A DNA stretch of 44,176 nt from the NCBI GenBank assembly GCA_021890755.1, contig JAKKUQ010000012.1, positions 1 through 44,176 on the forward strand, written 5' to 3'. Every line of letters starts with the position of its first letter. Position 1 is the first letter of the stretch. A program made the translations under genes and the position numbers. A model generated the notes under the pieces. That model was given only the letters and a program-made list of their open reading frames with translations. It was not told where the DNA came from and searched no databases. This document shows, piece by piece, positions 8,687-17,599 of this stretch. The DNA comes from Thermosediminibacteraceae bacterium (GTDB taxonomy: Bacteria; Bacillota; Thermosediminibacteria; Thermosediminibacterales; Thermosediminibacteraceae).

Positions 8687-9064
8687 ATGGCAAAAAGCCC
8701 CAAAGAAATGGCTTTACTCGCAGCAAAGATTCTTTCTGACAAAAAAGCTGAAGATGTGGTGATACTTGATATTAGTTCGATTTCAATTTTAGCGGATTAT
8801 TTTGTAATAGCAACCGGGAAATCCTCAATACACGTTAAAGCCCTGGCGGATGAAGTAGAAGAAAAGCTTTCGGAAAGCGGATGTAAGGTTAGAGGAAAGG
8901 AAGGATATGAAGAAGCCCGCTGGGTTTTGATAGACTTTTCGGATGTTATAGTGCACATTTTCGATGAAGAAAGCAGGGAGTATTATGATCTGGAAAGGCT
9001 ATGGGCAGATGCCCCAAGGCTTGATATTGACACCGATGAGGATTTTGCATATAATAATCAATAA
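8687..9064 (+). CDS. rsfS: Ribosomal silencing factor RsfS
   Basis: 125 aa, DUF143/RsfS (YqeL/iojap) family, with ATG 8687 behind GGAGGGGG. Diagnostic blocks are present: DYFVIATGKSS, EGYEEARWVLIDF and DVIVHIFDEESREYYDLERLW. RsfS binds L14 on the 50S subunit and blocks subunit joining when nutrients are scarce. It ends the obg-nadD-yqeK-LCP-rsfS operon. Its last codons contain a consensus promoter for the leuS T-box transcript. Confidence 0.95.
   Translation: MAKSPKEMALLAAKILSDKKAEDVVILDISSISILADYFVIATGKSSIHVKALADEVEEKLSESGCKVRGKEGYEEARWVLIDFSDVIVHIFDEESREYYDLERLWADAPRLDIDTDEDFAYNNQ
9027..9055 (+). promoter_or_regulatory. Consensus sigma-A promoter inside the 3' end of rsfS
   Basis: TTGACA (9027-9032), exactly 17 bp, then TATAAT (9050-9055). 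Both boxes match consensus perfectly although they lie within the rsfS coding sequence. The promoter starts the leucine T-box leader. Confidence 0.85.
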
Positions 9065-9078
9065 AAATTTAATATTAC

Positions 9079-9275
9079 TTATCAAGGAGTAGTAGAGGTG
9101 GTAGCCCTTTCAGAGACCGGAGGTAAGGTGCGAATCCGGAGGGCGAAACCTTGAACTCGCCTTGGTAATTTTGCCGGCAGGCGTTAAAATGCAAAGAGCG
9201 GGCATTGGCCAATTAGGGTGGTACCGCGAGAAAAAGGCTTCTCGTCCCTAAACTGACGAGAGGCCTTTAATTTTA
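9079..9275 (+). promoter_or_regulatory. T-box riboswitch, leucine-specific, upstream of leuS
   Basis: The base of stem I pairs 9079-9087 (TTATCAAGG) with 9160-9168 (CCTTGGTAA). The specifier triplet just before the closing strand is CTC (9156-9158), a leucine codon. The T-box sequence AGGGTGGTACCGCG is at 9215-9228. A terminator stem follows (9236-9246 with 9255-9265) with a T-rich run. Uncharged tRNA-Leu would stabilise the antiterminator and allow leuS transcription. Confidence 0.93.
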
Positions 9276-9309
9276 AAAAAAAAAGCTGGTGCGAAAGGAG
9301 GTAAATTTC

Positions 9310-11763
9310 GTGAGCCATTACGATTTTAAAACCATAGAACCCAAATGGCAGAAAAGATGGGAAGAACAAAAACTCTATAAAACCTACGAGGATGACAAAA
9401 AGCCCAAATACTACTGCCTCGAGATGTTTCCTTACCCTTCCGGCAAACTGCATATGGGCCACGTAAGAAACTATTCCATAGGAGACGTTATTGCCAGGTT
9501 CAAAAGGATGAGGGGCTACAATGTGCTTCATCCCATGGGGTGGGATGCTTTCGGACTTCCTGCTGAAAACGCTGCTATAAAGCACGGTATTCATCCTGCC
9601 AAGTGGACATGGGAGAACATAGCCAATATGAGAAAGCAGCTCAAGCAGCTTGGGATAAGCTACGATTGGGACAGGGAAATCGCTACATGCCACCCTGGTT
9701 ATTATAAATGGACCCAGTGGTTTTTCTTAAAGCTTTACGAGCGGGGCTTGGCTTACCGCAAAAAATCTTTCGTAAACTGGTGTCCTTCCTGTGCAACGGT
9801 GCTTGCCAACGAACAGGTGGTAGACGGACGCTGTGAAAGGTGCGGGGCGGAAGTCAGCAAAAAGAATTTGGAACAGTGGTTTTTCAAGATAACGGAGTAT
9901 GCCGATGAACTTCTGGAAGATCTAAAAAAACTTCCCGGCTGGCCCGAGAAGGTTAAGGTCATGCAGGAAAATTGGATAGGGCGAAGCGAAGGTGTGGAGG
10001 TTTATTTTACCGCCGAAAAGACAGGGAAGAGAATACCGGTATTTACCACAAGACCAGATACGATTTTCGGTGTAAGTTATCTTGTCATGGCCCCCGAACA
10101 TCCAATGGTGGATGAGCTGGTAGCCGGCACACCACACGAGAAGAAAGTAAAGGAATTTCAAAGGAAGATGGAAAAATTAAACGAGATAACCCGCACTTCC
10201 ACGGAAACTGAAAAAGAAGGCGTTTTTACGGGAGCTTATGCTATAAACCCAGTAAACAACGAGAAGGTTCCCATCTGGATTGCCAATTATGTGCTATTGG
10301 ACTACGGCACCGGAGCAGTAATGGGAGTGCCTGCTCATGACCAAAGGGATTTCGAATTCGCAAAAAAATACGGCCTTCCCATAAAGGTGGTAATAAATCC
10401 GCAGCAAGGAGAGTTACGTAGTGAAAGCATGACTCAGGCCTATGTGGAAGAAGGTATTTTAGTAAATTCCGGTATGTTCGATGGTATGAATAGCAAGGAA
10501 GCCATTAAAGCCATAGCGAGCTTTATGGAAGAAAAAGGATTTGGAAAAAGAACTGTGAATTATAAGCTCCGAGACTGGCTGATATCGAGGCAGCGTTACT
10601 GGGGTGCTCCCATTCCAATAATTTATTGCGACAAATGCGGCATAGTGCCGGTGCCAGAAGATCAGCTGCCGGTGATGTTGCCCCACAACGTCGAGTTTAA
10701 TCCAAAAGGTACTTCTCCGTTACTCGAATGCGAAGAATTTTTGAATACTACCTGTCCTGAATGCGGCGGACCTGCACGGCGCGAAACCGATACGATGGAC
10801 ACTTTTATGTGTTCCTCCTGGTATTTTTATAGATTCACGGATCCGAGGAACGAAGAGAAACCTTTCGACGAAGAAAAGCTCAGATACTGGATGCCAGTAG
10901 ACCAGTATATAGGCGGTGTGGAGCACGCCATCTTACACCTGATGTACTCCCGGTTCTTTAACAAGGTAATGAGAGATGCGGGCCTTGTTCACGTAGATGA
11001 ACCCTTTACCAATTTGCTGACCCAGGGCATGGTTCTAAAGGATGGCGCCAAGATGTCCAAGTCTCTCGGCAACATCGTAAGTCCTGAGGAAATTATCGAG
11101 AAATACGGCGCTGATACGGCAAGGCTTTTTATCCTGTTTGCCTCGCCTCCGGAAAAAGATCTAGAATGGAGCGACCAGGGGGTAGAAGGCTGCCACCGAT
11201 TCCTTCAGAGAGTTTGGAGGCTGGTAGAAGAACTTTTGCCTAGGATGCAAGATCCCGCCGCCGACGAAAAGGTAGATAGGGAAGTAAGGCGCCTTGTGCA
11301 TAAGACAATTAAAAAAGTAACCGATGACATCGAGGAAAGGTTTAACTTTAATACCGCAATAAGCGCTATTATGGAAATGGTCAACGGCCTTAACTCATAC
11401 AAAGAAAGGCCGGTTTCCGGGAAGGTAATAAAGGAAGCCCTTGAAAGCCTCCTTTTGCTCCTTGCGCCCTTTGCGCCCCATATTACGGAAGAACTCTGGG
11501 AACGCATGGGCTATCAAAAGAGCATTCACTTGATGTCCTGGCCCGAAGCTGACAGAGAGGCAATGGCCGACGATGAAGTAGAAATAGTTATCCAGGTCAA
11601 CGGAAAACTCCGTGGAAAGCTCATGATGCCTGCAGATGTCACCGAGGAGGAAATGAAGGAGGCAGCTTTAAAGCACGAAAAGGTCTTATCCCTTATTGAG
11701 GGCAAAAATGTAGTAAAAGTGATAACAGTGCCCAAAAAACTAGTTAATATTGTTGTAAAATAG
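9310..11763 (+). CDS. leuS: Leucyl-tRNA synthetase
   Basis: 817 aa from GTG 9310 ([19 protein letters not shown]) with AAAGGAGG just upstream; an in-frame GTG at 9289 would overlap the ribosome binding site region and is rejected. A class I synthetase with HMGH (HIGH motif) and KMSKS in [11 protein letters not shown] Zn-type cysteine pair region (CPSCA...CERCG) precedes an inserted editing domain with TTRPDTIFG, and an anticodon-binding C-terminus follows. It charges tRNA-Leu and is controlled by the preceding leucine T-box. The gene is transcribed singly, with terminators on both sides. Confidence 0.97.
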   Translation: MSHYDFKTIEPKWQKRWEEQKLYKTYEDDKKPKYYCLEMFPYPSGKLHMGHVRNYSIGDVIARFKRMRGYNVLHPMGWDAFGLPAENAAIKHGIHPAKWTWENIANMRKQLKQLGISYDWDREIATCHPGYYKWTQWFFLKLYERGLAYRKKSFVNWCPSCATVLANEQVVDGRCERCGAEVSKKNLEQWFFKITEYADELLEDLKKLPGWPEKVKVMQENWIGRSEGVEVYFTAEKTGKRIPVFTTRPDTIFGVSYLVMAPEHPMVDELVAGTPHEKKVKEFQRKMEKLNEITRTSTETEKEGVFTGAYAINPVNNEKVPIWIANYVLLDYGTGAVMGVPAHDQRDFEFAKKYGLPIKVVINPQQGELRSESMTQAYVEEGILVNSGMFDGMNSKEAIKAIASFMEEKGFGKRTVNYKLRDWLISRQRYWGAPIPIIYCDKCGIVPVPEDQLPVMLPHNVEFNPKGTSPLLECEEFLNTTCPECGGPARRETDTMDTFMCSSWYFYRFTDPRNEEKPFDEEKLRYWMPVDQYIGGVEHAILHLMYSRFFNKVMRDAGLVHVDEPFTNLLTQGMVLKDGAKMSKSLGNIVSPEEIIEKYGADTARLFILFASPPEKDLEWSDQGVEGCHRFLQRVWRLVEELLPRMQDPAADEKVDREVRRLVHKTIKKVTDDIEERFNFNTAISAIMEMVNGLNSYKERPVSGKVIKEALESLLLLLAPFAPHITEELWERMGYQKSIHLMSWPEADREAMADDEVEIVIQVNGKLRGKLMMPADVTEEEMKEAALKHEKVLSLIEGKNVVKVITVPKKLVNIVVK

Positions 11764-11790
11764 GCGGCCCTTTGCGGCCGTTTATTTTTT
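11764..11790 (+). terminator. Intrinsic terminator after leuS
   Basis: CGGCC (11765-11769) pairs with GGCCG (11776-11780), followed by a T-rich tract. Confidence 0.8.
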
Positions 11791-11851
11791 ATAAAATTTA
11801 ATATAAAATAAAGGTGTAAACTGGTTTTTGCCAAAAGCGGGAGAGGGGAAT

Positions 11852-12448
11852 ATGCCTGAATTTACGAAAAGGGAAAAGATACTCCTAGTAATACTAGGCC
11901 TTGTGAGCTTTTTAGCTTTTGTATTTGCTTATTACGCCTTTTTTGATAAAGACCCGGATGTTGCCTTCAAACTGGAAAGTGGACGGGCAGTGCCGGTTAT
12001 CCAGAATGTAGAAAATACGTCAAAGGAAACTACAAAACCTTCGAAAATAGTAGTACACGTTGCTGGGGCGGTAAAAAACCCTGGAGTTTACGAATTGGAC
12101 GAAGGATGCCGGGTGATTGATGCTATTGAAGCCGCTGGGGGACAACTTCCCGAAGCCGACATTGCAGGTATTAATTTGGCAAAAAAGCTGCATGATGAAG
12201 AAAAGCTCTACGTTCCGAAGCTAGGAGAGTCTCCTGCAAATTCTTCGCCGGACGGCAGGATAAATATAAACTCAGCAGGACTTGAAGAACTTGATAAATT
12301 GCCAGGGATAGGACCCTCTTTGGCACAAAGGATCATAGATTATAGAAACCAGCACGGTCCTTTTAAATCTATTGAAGAGCTAAAGAACGTTTCCGGGATA
12401 GGAGAAAAGCGTTTTGAGGAAATAAAAAATTTGGTAAAAGTAAATTAG
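11852..12448 (+). CDS. comEA: ComEA family helix-hairpin-helix DNA-binding protein
   Basis: 198 aa from ATG 11852 (MPEFTKREK), with GGAGAGGGGA upstream; a TTG at 11828 is less likely. One membrane helix (about 8-28) anchors it. An SLBB-type domain (about 62-115, HVAGAVKNPGVYEL) is followed by a Ser/Pro linker. Tandem helix-hairpin-helix motifs (about 138-198, ININSAG...LPGIGPSLAQRI and NVSGIGEKRFEEI) end the protein. ComEA binds incoming double-stranded DNA at the cell surface during competence. No comEC or comEB adjoins it, although a ComEC-like secreted MBL protein lies far downstream. Confidence 0.92.
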   Translation: MPEFTKREKILLVILGLVSFLAFVFAYYAFFDKDPDVAFKLESGRAVPVIQNVENTSKETTKPSKIVVHVAGAVKNPGVYELDEGCRVIDAIEAAGGQLPEADIAGINLAKKLHDEEKLYVPKLGESPANSSPDGRININSAGLEELDKLPGIGPSLAQRIIDYRNQHGPFKSIEELKNVSGIGEKRFEEIKNLVKVN

Positions 12449-12467
12449 CTCTTGAGGAGGTACTCCC

Positions 12468-13874
12468 TTGGAAAGGAACGAGGTCCTAAGAAAATTACCA
12501 AAAGTCAGCGAGCTTTTGAATGAAGCTTCTATAAAAGCTTTAGAAGAAAAATACGGAAGGTTGGCGGTTTTAAAAGCTATAAGGCGGAGCATCGATGAAA
12601 TAAGGTGTTCGCTTGAAAAGGCTTTTGAAAAGGGTTTTTCAAATAATATATGTGAAGAAGAGCTTAAAAAAGAGGCGCTTGAGCGCGCACTTGAACTTTT
12701 TGAGAAGTACCGCACTTATAACCTAAGGAAAGTTATTAACGCTACGGGAGTAGTGCTACATACGAACCTAGGGAGAGCACCGCTTCCGGAGGAAGCATTG
12801 AAGAACATTCTGGAAGTTGCTTCAGGTTACTCAAACCTTGAATACGATCTGGACGAAGGTACAAGGGGCGAGCGCTACGCCCATGTTAGGGAACTTTTGT
12901 GCGAGATAACCGGCGCAGAAGATGCAATGGTTGTAAACAACAACGCCGGGGCGGTTTTGCTGGTGCTTTCGGCCCTTGCTGCAGGTAGAGAAGTAATAAT
13001 ATCAAGAGGCCAGCTGGTGGAAATAGGTGGAAGCTTCAGAGTGCCAGAGGTTATGGCACAAAGCGGCGCGAGGCTGGTGGAAGTAGGAACCACCAACAAA
13101 ACCCATATCGCCGATTACGAAAGGGCAATTAACGAAAATACGGCTTTACTTTTAAAAGTTCACACCAGCAATTTTAAATTCATTGGGTTTTGGTCGGAAG
13201 TGAAAATAAGAGAATTAAAGTCTTTAGGACTAAAATACGGAATCCCCGTCATGGAAGACCTGGGAAGCGGGGTTCTGGTGGATTTAACAAAATTTGGGCT
13301 TCCTCCGGAGCCCACGGTGCAGGAATCTTTAGAGGAAGGTGCTGATATCGTTACCTTTAGCGGAGATAAGCTCCTGGGCGGGCCTCAGGCAGGCATAATA
13401 TTGGGGAAAAGGGAGTTTATTGAAAAAATAAAGCGTCATCCTCTCACGCGTGCCCTCCGCGTAGACAAGCTCACTTTATGCGCCCTAGAGGCGGTTTTAA
13501 AAATATATAGCAGCGGAGAACCGGAAAGGATACCGGTAATAAGGATGCTCATGAAATCTCCGCAAGAAATGGAAAAGCACGCGCGGCGGCTTGCAGCGGA
13601 ACTGCAAAGAACAATTCAGGGGAAAGGAACGGTGGAGGTTATAGACGACGTATCTCAGGTAGGCGGAGGATCGCTTCCGGGAGTGGAGCTTCCAACGAAA
13701 GCCGTATCCATCCAGCTGCGAGAAGTAGGGCCTGATGAGCTGGCAAGAAGGCTTAGAATGGCAAGAATCCCCGTTATAGGAAGGATAAAGAAGGACAGAT
13801 TCCTGCTAGATGTTAGGACAATGACTGAAGAAGATTTGAAGACCGCATCAGAAATGGTGGGGAGTGTATTATGA
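12468..13874 (+). CDS. selA: L-seryl-tRNA(Sec) selenium transferase
   Basis: 468 aa from TTG 12468 with GAGGAGGT upstream. A PLP-dependent fold-type I enzyme. The N-terminal tRNA-Sec binding region is followed by the catalytic core with [16 protein letters not shown], and the PLP lysine is K301 in [13 protein letters not shown]. SelA converts seryl-tRNA(Sec) to selenocysteinyl-tRNA(Sec) with selenophosphate. Its stop overlaps the selB start (ATGA). The selD gene is not in the window. Confidence 0.97.
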   Translation: MERNEVLRKLPKVSELLNEASIKALEEKYGRLAVLKAIRRSIDEIRCSLEKAFEKGFSNNICEEELKKEALERALELFEKYRTYNLRKVINATGVVLHTNLGRAPLPEEALKNILEVASGYSNLEYDLDEGTRGERYAHVRELLCEITGAEDAMVVNNNAGAVLLVLSALAAGREVIISRGQLVEIGGSFRVPEVMAQSGARLVEVGTTNKTHIADYERAINENTALLLKVHTSNFKFIGFWSEVKIRELKSLGLKYGIPVMEDLGSGVLVDLTKFGLPPEPTVQESLEEGADIVTFSGDKLLGGPQAGIILGKREFIEKIKRHPLTRALRVDKLTLCALEAVLKIYSSGEPERIPVIRMLMKSPQEMEKHARRLAAELQRTIQGKGTVEVIDDVSQVGGGSLPGVELPTKAVSIQLREVGPDELARRLRMARIPVIGRIKKDRFLLDVRTMTEEDLKTASEMVGSVL

Positions 13875-15790
13875 GCAACGTTATTATAGGCACAGCAGGA
13901 CATATTGACCACGGCAAAACTACTCTGATAAAGGCTATGACCGGCATAAACACCGACAGGCTGAAGGAAGAAAAAGAGCGAGGCATCACCATTGACCTTG
14001 GGTTCGCCCATCTTGTGCTACCAAGCGGACGAAAAGTAGGAATAGTTGACGTGCCGGGGCACGAGAAGTTTGTGAAAAATATGCTGGCAGGGGTAGGCGG
14101 TATAGATCTTGTGCTGCTCGTGGTTGCTGCCGATGAAGGTATAATGCCTCAGACGAGGGAGCACCTGAACATACTCAAGCTACTTAACGTGAAAAAGGGT
14201 ATAGTAGTCGTGACAAAAAAAGATTTAGTGGACGAGGAATGGCTAGAACTGGTAAAAGAGGATATCGAAAAGGAATTGAAAGGTTCTTTTTTAGAAAATT
14301 CCCCGATTATCCCCGTGTCTGCAGTAACAGGTGAAGGCATAAAGGAATTAATTGAAGTAATAGACAAAATGACTTCGGAAACCAGTGAAAAAGATCTTGA
14401 TTCGCCCTTTCGCCTCCCTATCGACAGAGTATTTTCCCTTCCAGGTATTGGTACCGTAGTCACAGGGAGCCTTATTTGCGGTACCGTAAGCGTTGGAGAA
14501 ACAGTGGAAATATTTCCCAAAGGGTTAATCTCTAAAGTAAGGTCCATTGAAGTCCACGGGGAAAGCAGAAAGTCAGCTCAGGCAGGGCAAAGGACGGCGA
14601 TAAACCTCAGCGATGTAAAACCGGAAGATATATCTCGGGGAGATGTGGTGTCATCGGTAGGAGCCATGATGGTCGTAAATAGGGCCGCCGCTTCGTTGAA
14701 ACTCCTGAAGGACGCGCCAAGGCCTCTCAAAAACAGGGACAGAGTTAGATTTCATGCAGGAACCGGTGAGGTAATGGCACGGGTAATTCTCATTGATGGG
14801 GATGAGCTTTTCCCGGGAGAAGAAGCCTTTGTTTTCCTGGATTTTGAAGAGCCCGTAGCTATAATATATAAGGAGCATTACGTCATAAGGAGCTATTCTC
14901 CCATAACCACCATCGGAGGTGGGCAGATCCTTTTCATTAATCCTGCCAAATTTAAGCGCAGCATGAGGAATGAAGTGCTGGATGCGCTGCGAAGAGCAAA
15001 AGAAGCTGATTTAGAAGAGTTTATCCTGGGGTTTGTGTCGATTTTCGGCAGGTCCCATATTCCGCTAAAAGATCTGGTGCCGTATACGGGAAGAAGTTTT
15101 GAAAAGATTAAAGAAGCTTCAGAAAATCTTTCCAAAGCAGGAAAAGCCCTGGTGCTCCGAGTGGGTCCGGAAGAAGAAGTATTTGACAAAAAGTTTTACG
15201 AGGAAAAGAGCGATGAAGCAAAGGAGATTCTAGAAAACTATCATAAAAAATTCCCCTTGAGCGAAGGCATGGCAAAGGAAGAATTGCGAAGCCGTCTTAA
15301 CATGGAAGCAAAGGTTTTTGAAGCTGTGCTGGAAAGGTGGGTAAATGAAGGACTGGTAGAAAGCAAAGGCAAGACCGTTAACATGAAAGGTTTTACCGTA
15401 AAGGTTAGCGAAAGGCAAAAAGAGATCGCAGAAAAAATACTCCTTGAGTTTAAAGAAAAAGGGTGGGCTCCTCCAGGCCTCAATGAGCTTGTGGCATCCT
15501 TTTCTGAGGAAGCCGAAGAGGTGAAAGAGGTATTAAACTGGCTCGTCTCCAGGGGTGATATAATAAAAATTAATGAGGAAATCTATATGGCAAGGGAATG
15601 GGTGGAAAAAGCTCGTGAGCTTTTGCAGAAGTTTTTTAGCGAAAACAGCGAGCTTACCGTTGCGCAGTTCAGAGATATGCTGGGGACCACCCGAAAGTAC
15701 GCGCTTCCCCTATTGGAATACATGGATGGAATAAAGGTTACAAGGCGCCTAAAGGATATCCGAGTTGCCGGTATAAAATTATATGAATAA
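13871..15790 (+). CDS. selB: Selenocysteine-specific elongation factor SelB
   Basis: 639 aa. An EF-Tu-like GTPase domain carries [10 protein letters not shown] (G1), DVPGHEKF (G3) and TKKD (G4). Domains II-III follow, then a long C-terminal part (about 375-639) of consecutive winged-helix domains that read the SECIS hairpin. SelB carries Sec-tRNA(Sec) to UGA codons. It is translationally coupled to selA, and the tRNA-Sec gene follows 93 bp later. I found no clear selenoprotein gene within the window, so the machinery serves genes elsewhere. Confidence 0.97.
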   Translation: MSNVIIGTAGHIDHGKTTLIKAMTGINTDRLKEEKERGITIDLGFAHLVLPSGRKVGIVDVPGHEKFVKNMLAGVGGIDLVLLVVAADEGIMPQTREHLNILKLLNVKKGIVVVTKKDLVDEEWLELVKEDIEKELKGSFLENSPIIPVSAVTGEGIKELIEVIDKMTSETSEKDLDSPFRLPIDRVFSLPGIGTVVTGSLICGTVSVGETVEIFPKGLISKVRSIEVHGESRKSAQAGQRTAINLSDVKPEDISRGDVVSSVGAMMVVNRAAASLKLLKDAPRPLKNRDRVRFHAGTGEVMARVILIDGDELFPGEEAFVFLDFEEPVAIIYKEHYVIRSYSPITTIGGGQILFINPAKFKRSMRNEVLDALRRAKEADLEEFILGFVSIFGRSHIPLKDLVPYTGRSFEKIKEASENLSKAGKALVLRVGPEEEVFDKKFYEEKSDEAKEILENYHKKFPLSEGMAKEELRSRLNMEAKVFEAVLERWVNEGLVESKGKTVNMKGFTVKVSERQKEIAEKILLEFKEKGWAPPGLNELVASFSEEAEEVKEVLNWLVSRGDIIKINEEIYMAREWVEKARELLQKFFSENSELTVAQFRDMLGTTRKYALPLLEYMDGIKVTRRLKDIRVAGIKLYE

Positions 15791-15842
15791 ACCTAATTAA
15801 AGCTGAAATAAATGCCATCAGATAGGGCTTCGAAAAGATAGC

Positions 15843-15871
15843 TTGAAAAAAGTATTATTTTCTGATATGAT
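15843..15871 (+). promoter_or_regulatory. Promoter of the tRNA-Sec gene
   Basis: TTGAAA (15843-15848), a 17-bp spacer and TATGAT (15866-15871), about 12 bp before the tRNA. This suggests selC has its own transcription besides read-through from selB. Confidence 0.8.
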
Positions 15872-15883
15872 TATTCTATGCAC

Positions 15884-15978
15884 GGGGGCAGATAGGTCCT
15901 GGTGGGCCTTCTGGTCTTCAAAACCAGCATCGGGGGTAAAACCTCCGAGGTGGGTTCGATTCCCACATGCTCCCGCCA
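15884..15978 (+). tRNA. selC: tRNA-Sec (anticodon TCA)
   Basis: A 95-nt tRNA including encoded CCA. GGGGGCA at the 5' end pairs with TGCTCCC before G-CCA. The D stem is long (GGTCC with GGGCC). The anticodon arm CTGGT-CTTCAAA-ACCAG has anticodon TCA. A long variable arm (CGGGGG...CCTCCG) and a T arm GTGGG-TTCGATT-CCCAC complete it. The eighth acceptor pair (15891 with the A before TGCTCCC) looks like a G-A mismatch. Long variable arm, long D stem and TCA anticodon are specific for tRNA-Sec, and the position after selB agrees. Confidence 0.97.
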
Positions 15979-15993
15979 ATTAAGCCAAATCAA

Positions 15994-16027
15994 AGCTTTC
16001 GGGATTTGTTCCGAAAGCTATTCTTTT
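15994..16027 (+). terminator. Intrinsic terminator after tRNA-Sec
   Basis: AGCTTTCGG (15994-16002) pairs perfectly with CCGAAAGCT (16011-16019), followed by ATTCTTTTG. Confidence 0.8.
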
Positions 16028-16114
16028 GTCAAAGGATTTCAGGTTTAATGAAACAAATTATTTTAAAAATATTGAATTTAGTAGATTACAAAGCGATTAT
16101 ACTAGTTTCTAAAA

Positions 16115-16318
16115 ATGAAAGAAAAAAATATTGCAAACCTTGGTGGAGTTGTCATAATACATCCCAATAAAAACGGAAAATGTCAGGATTATAAGTGTTG
16201 TTCGGGGTATTCTGAAATCGTCACCTATATGATAGACGAAAGTGACATATTTGAGGAAAATGGAAAGTCTGCAAGATCGCATTTTAAATATATCCAAATT
16301 GTAAGGAAATTATTATAA
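16115..16318 (+). CDS. Small hypothetical protein with a Cys cluster
   Basis: 67 aa from ATG 16115. No family recognised. It has one C-x4-C-C cluster (GKCQDYKCCSGY) and a mixed charged C-terminus. A TATACT box (16098-16103) lies just upstream, but there is no good ribosome binding site or -35. It falls in an AT-rich gap between the tRNA-Sec terminator and the next gene. Reality as a gene is uncertain. Confidence 0.35.
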   Translation: MKEKNIANLGGVVIIHPNKNGKCQDYKCCSGYSEIVTYMIDESDIFEENGKSARSHFKYIQIVRKLL

Positions 16319-16336
16319 GATTAAGGAGGTGGCAAG

Positions 16337-16981
16337 GTGAAGGTAGCGTGGAGCAGTTCTCACGGTGAGTTCCTTATCAGCGACTCATACTATTTTTCAG
16401 TGCTGGAGCGGGAAAGCAAAAAGCGAAATATCGAGATAGTGGAAATAGCTGATTTCGAGGAATTATTTTCTTATCCCGTCGTAGTTTTTAACTACAGTGA
16501 AGTACCTTTTAATGAAAAAGAGATAGAAACAATAGAAAAAGCTGTGAGTGACGGAAAGCGCGTGATTTTCACCGGCCACTTTAAAAACAAAGATAACGTT
16601 GTTCGAATATGCAATGCAGTTAGTGAAAGGTTTGGTTTAAGGCTCAATGAGGACGAGGTGCTGGATTATAAAAACTTTGCAGGGGATGATCACCGAATAG
16701 TGGTTACTTCGCGGATAGAAGCTTACGGCGATGGAGTAAAGAGAGTGGTGTTTCCGTACAGTGCTCCCCTTGAGATTCTGAGCTCCGAAGTCAGGGTAAT
16801 ACTGAAGGGAGAGGACACTTCTTTTGCTGGGTGCGGCAAGAAAGCACCGGTCCTTGCGGCAGAACGCCGATACCCTTCAGGTGGAAGTTTTGTGCTCTGT
16901 GGGAGCTGCCTTTTCTGGGATAACTACTCTATCCTTCGTGAGGATAATTTGACCTTTTCGCTTAACCTGCTTAATTCTTGA
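16337..16981 (+). CDS. Hypothetical protein, possible GATase1-like fold
   Basis: 214 aa from GTG 16337 with a strong AAGGAGG. The N-terminus (MKVAWSSSHGEFLISDSYYF) and a central alternating segment (VVVFNYSEVPFNEKEIETIE, then GKRVIFTGHF) look like the Rossmann-like glutamine-amidotransferase-type domain of DUF4350-like proteins. That class assignment is a guess from pattern. No catalytic Cys-His pair can be assigned. No signal peptide or membrane helix is evident. Its stop directly abuts the stop of the convergent minus-strand nuclease gene, with no spacer or terminator between them. Confidence 0.7.
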   Translation: MKVAWSSSHGEFLISDSYYFSVLERESKKRNIEIVEIADFEELFSYPVVVFNYSEVPFNEKEIETIEKAVSDGKRVIFTGHFKNKDNVVRICNAVSERFGLRLNEDEVLDYKNFAGDDHRIVVTSRIEAYGDGVKRVVFPYSAPLEILSSEVRVILKGEDTSFAGCGKKAPVLAAERRYPSGGSFVLCGSCLFWDNYSILREDNLTFSLNLLNS

Positions 16982-17407
16982 TCACTCTTCTTCAGTCTTA
17001 ATATCGGGCAAGTCATAGGTAAATTCCACCAGCCTCGGTTTCATGTAGATTGGGGCGCCGCAGCGCAGCGCAAGGGCAATGGCGTCGCTGGGTCTTGAAT
17101 CTAGAACTATGTCTTTGCCGTCCAAGGTTATATAAATTTCAGCATAGTAAGTGTTATCCCTTATATCAGTGATTACTACTTTTTCGAGCTTTCCCCCCAT
17201 GTTTTCTATGACGGATTTTAGAAGATCGTGGGTCATGGGGCGAGGAGGTTTTATACCTTGAAGGGGCATTGCGATGTTATTAGCCTCCAGCGCTCCTACC
17301 ATTATGGGCAATACTTTTGTTTCTTCCTGGTCGACCAGCAAAACTAAAAATTCTCCTGTAGGGCTTACGACCACTGACTTTACTTTCATTTCGAGCATTT
17401 CAAGCAT
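16982..17407 (-). CDS. Bifunctional nuclease (BFN/DUF151) family protein
   Basis: 141 aa, DUF151 family: EMKVKSVVVSPTGEFLVLL, LPIMVGALEANNIAM, RPMTHDLL and the DSRPSDAIALALR signature. Named after a plant bifunctional nuclease, its bacterial role is unknown. The start is ATG 17407 with GAGGTGG just upstream; two further in-frame ATGs (17398, 17389) are possible. It is convergent and contiguous with the preceding hypothetical gene. It has its own minus-strand promoter. Confidence 0.9.
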   Translation of the reverse strand: MLEMLEMKVKSVVVSPTGEFLVLLVDQEETKVLPIMVGALEANNIAMPLQGIKPPRPMTHDLLKSVIENMGGKLEKVVITDIRDNTYYAEIYITLDGKDIVLDSRPSDAIALALRCGAPIYMKPRLVEFTYDLPDIKTEEE

Positions 17408-17437
17408 TTTCCCACCTCTGAAACGTTTTCAAGATTA

Positions 17438-17465
17438 ATTATAGCACTTATTGTAAATTAGTAAA
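17438..17465 (-). promoter_or_regulatory. Promoter of the bifunctional nuclease gene
   Basis: On the minus strand, TTTACT (17460-17465), 16 bp, then TATAAT (17438-17443) preceded by TG at the extended -10 position. Confidence 0.65.
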
Positions 17466-17514
17466 TTTTAATACGTTAAATAATACTAGAATTGCATAAA
17501 GGCAGCAAATGCTT

Positions 17515-17550
17515 CAAGGGCTCTCTATAATAAAAAGGGGCCCTTGTTTT
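17515..17550 (+). terminator. Terminator-like hairpin in the MATE gene leader
   Basis: CAAGGGC (17515-17521) pairs with GCCCTTG (17540-17546), followed by TTTT. No plus-strand gene ends here, so it could be an attenuator before the MATE gene or a site blocking upstream transcription. A TATAAT lies inside the loop (17526-17531), and another lies at 17555-17560. Confidence 0.5.
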
Positions 17551-17599
17551 CTCTTATAATATTGTTCGGCTGTCACAAAAAGTGACTTGGAGGATTACT

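Noticed and set aside
12380-12715. Long minus-strand frames opposite comEA/selA and other genes
   Set aside because: They are opposite strongly supported genes, carry low-complexity Ser/Phe-rich translations typical of shadows, and lack ribosome binding sites.
15967-16170. A 67-codon frame beginning in the tRNA-Sec gene
   Set aside because: It overlaps the tRNA 3' end and its terminator, and has no ribosome binding site or family similarity.
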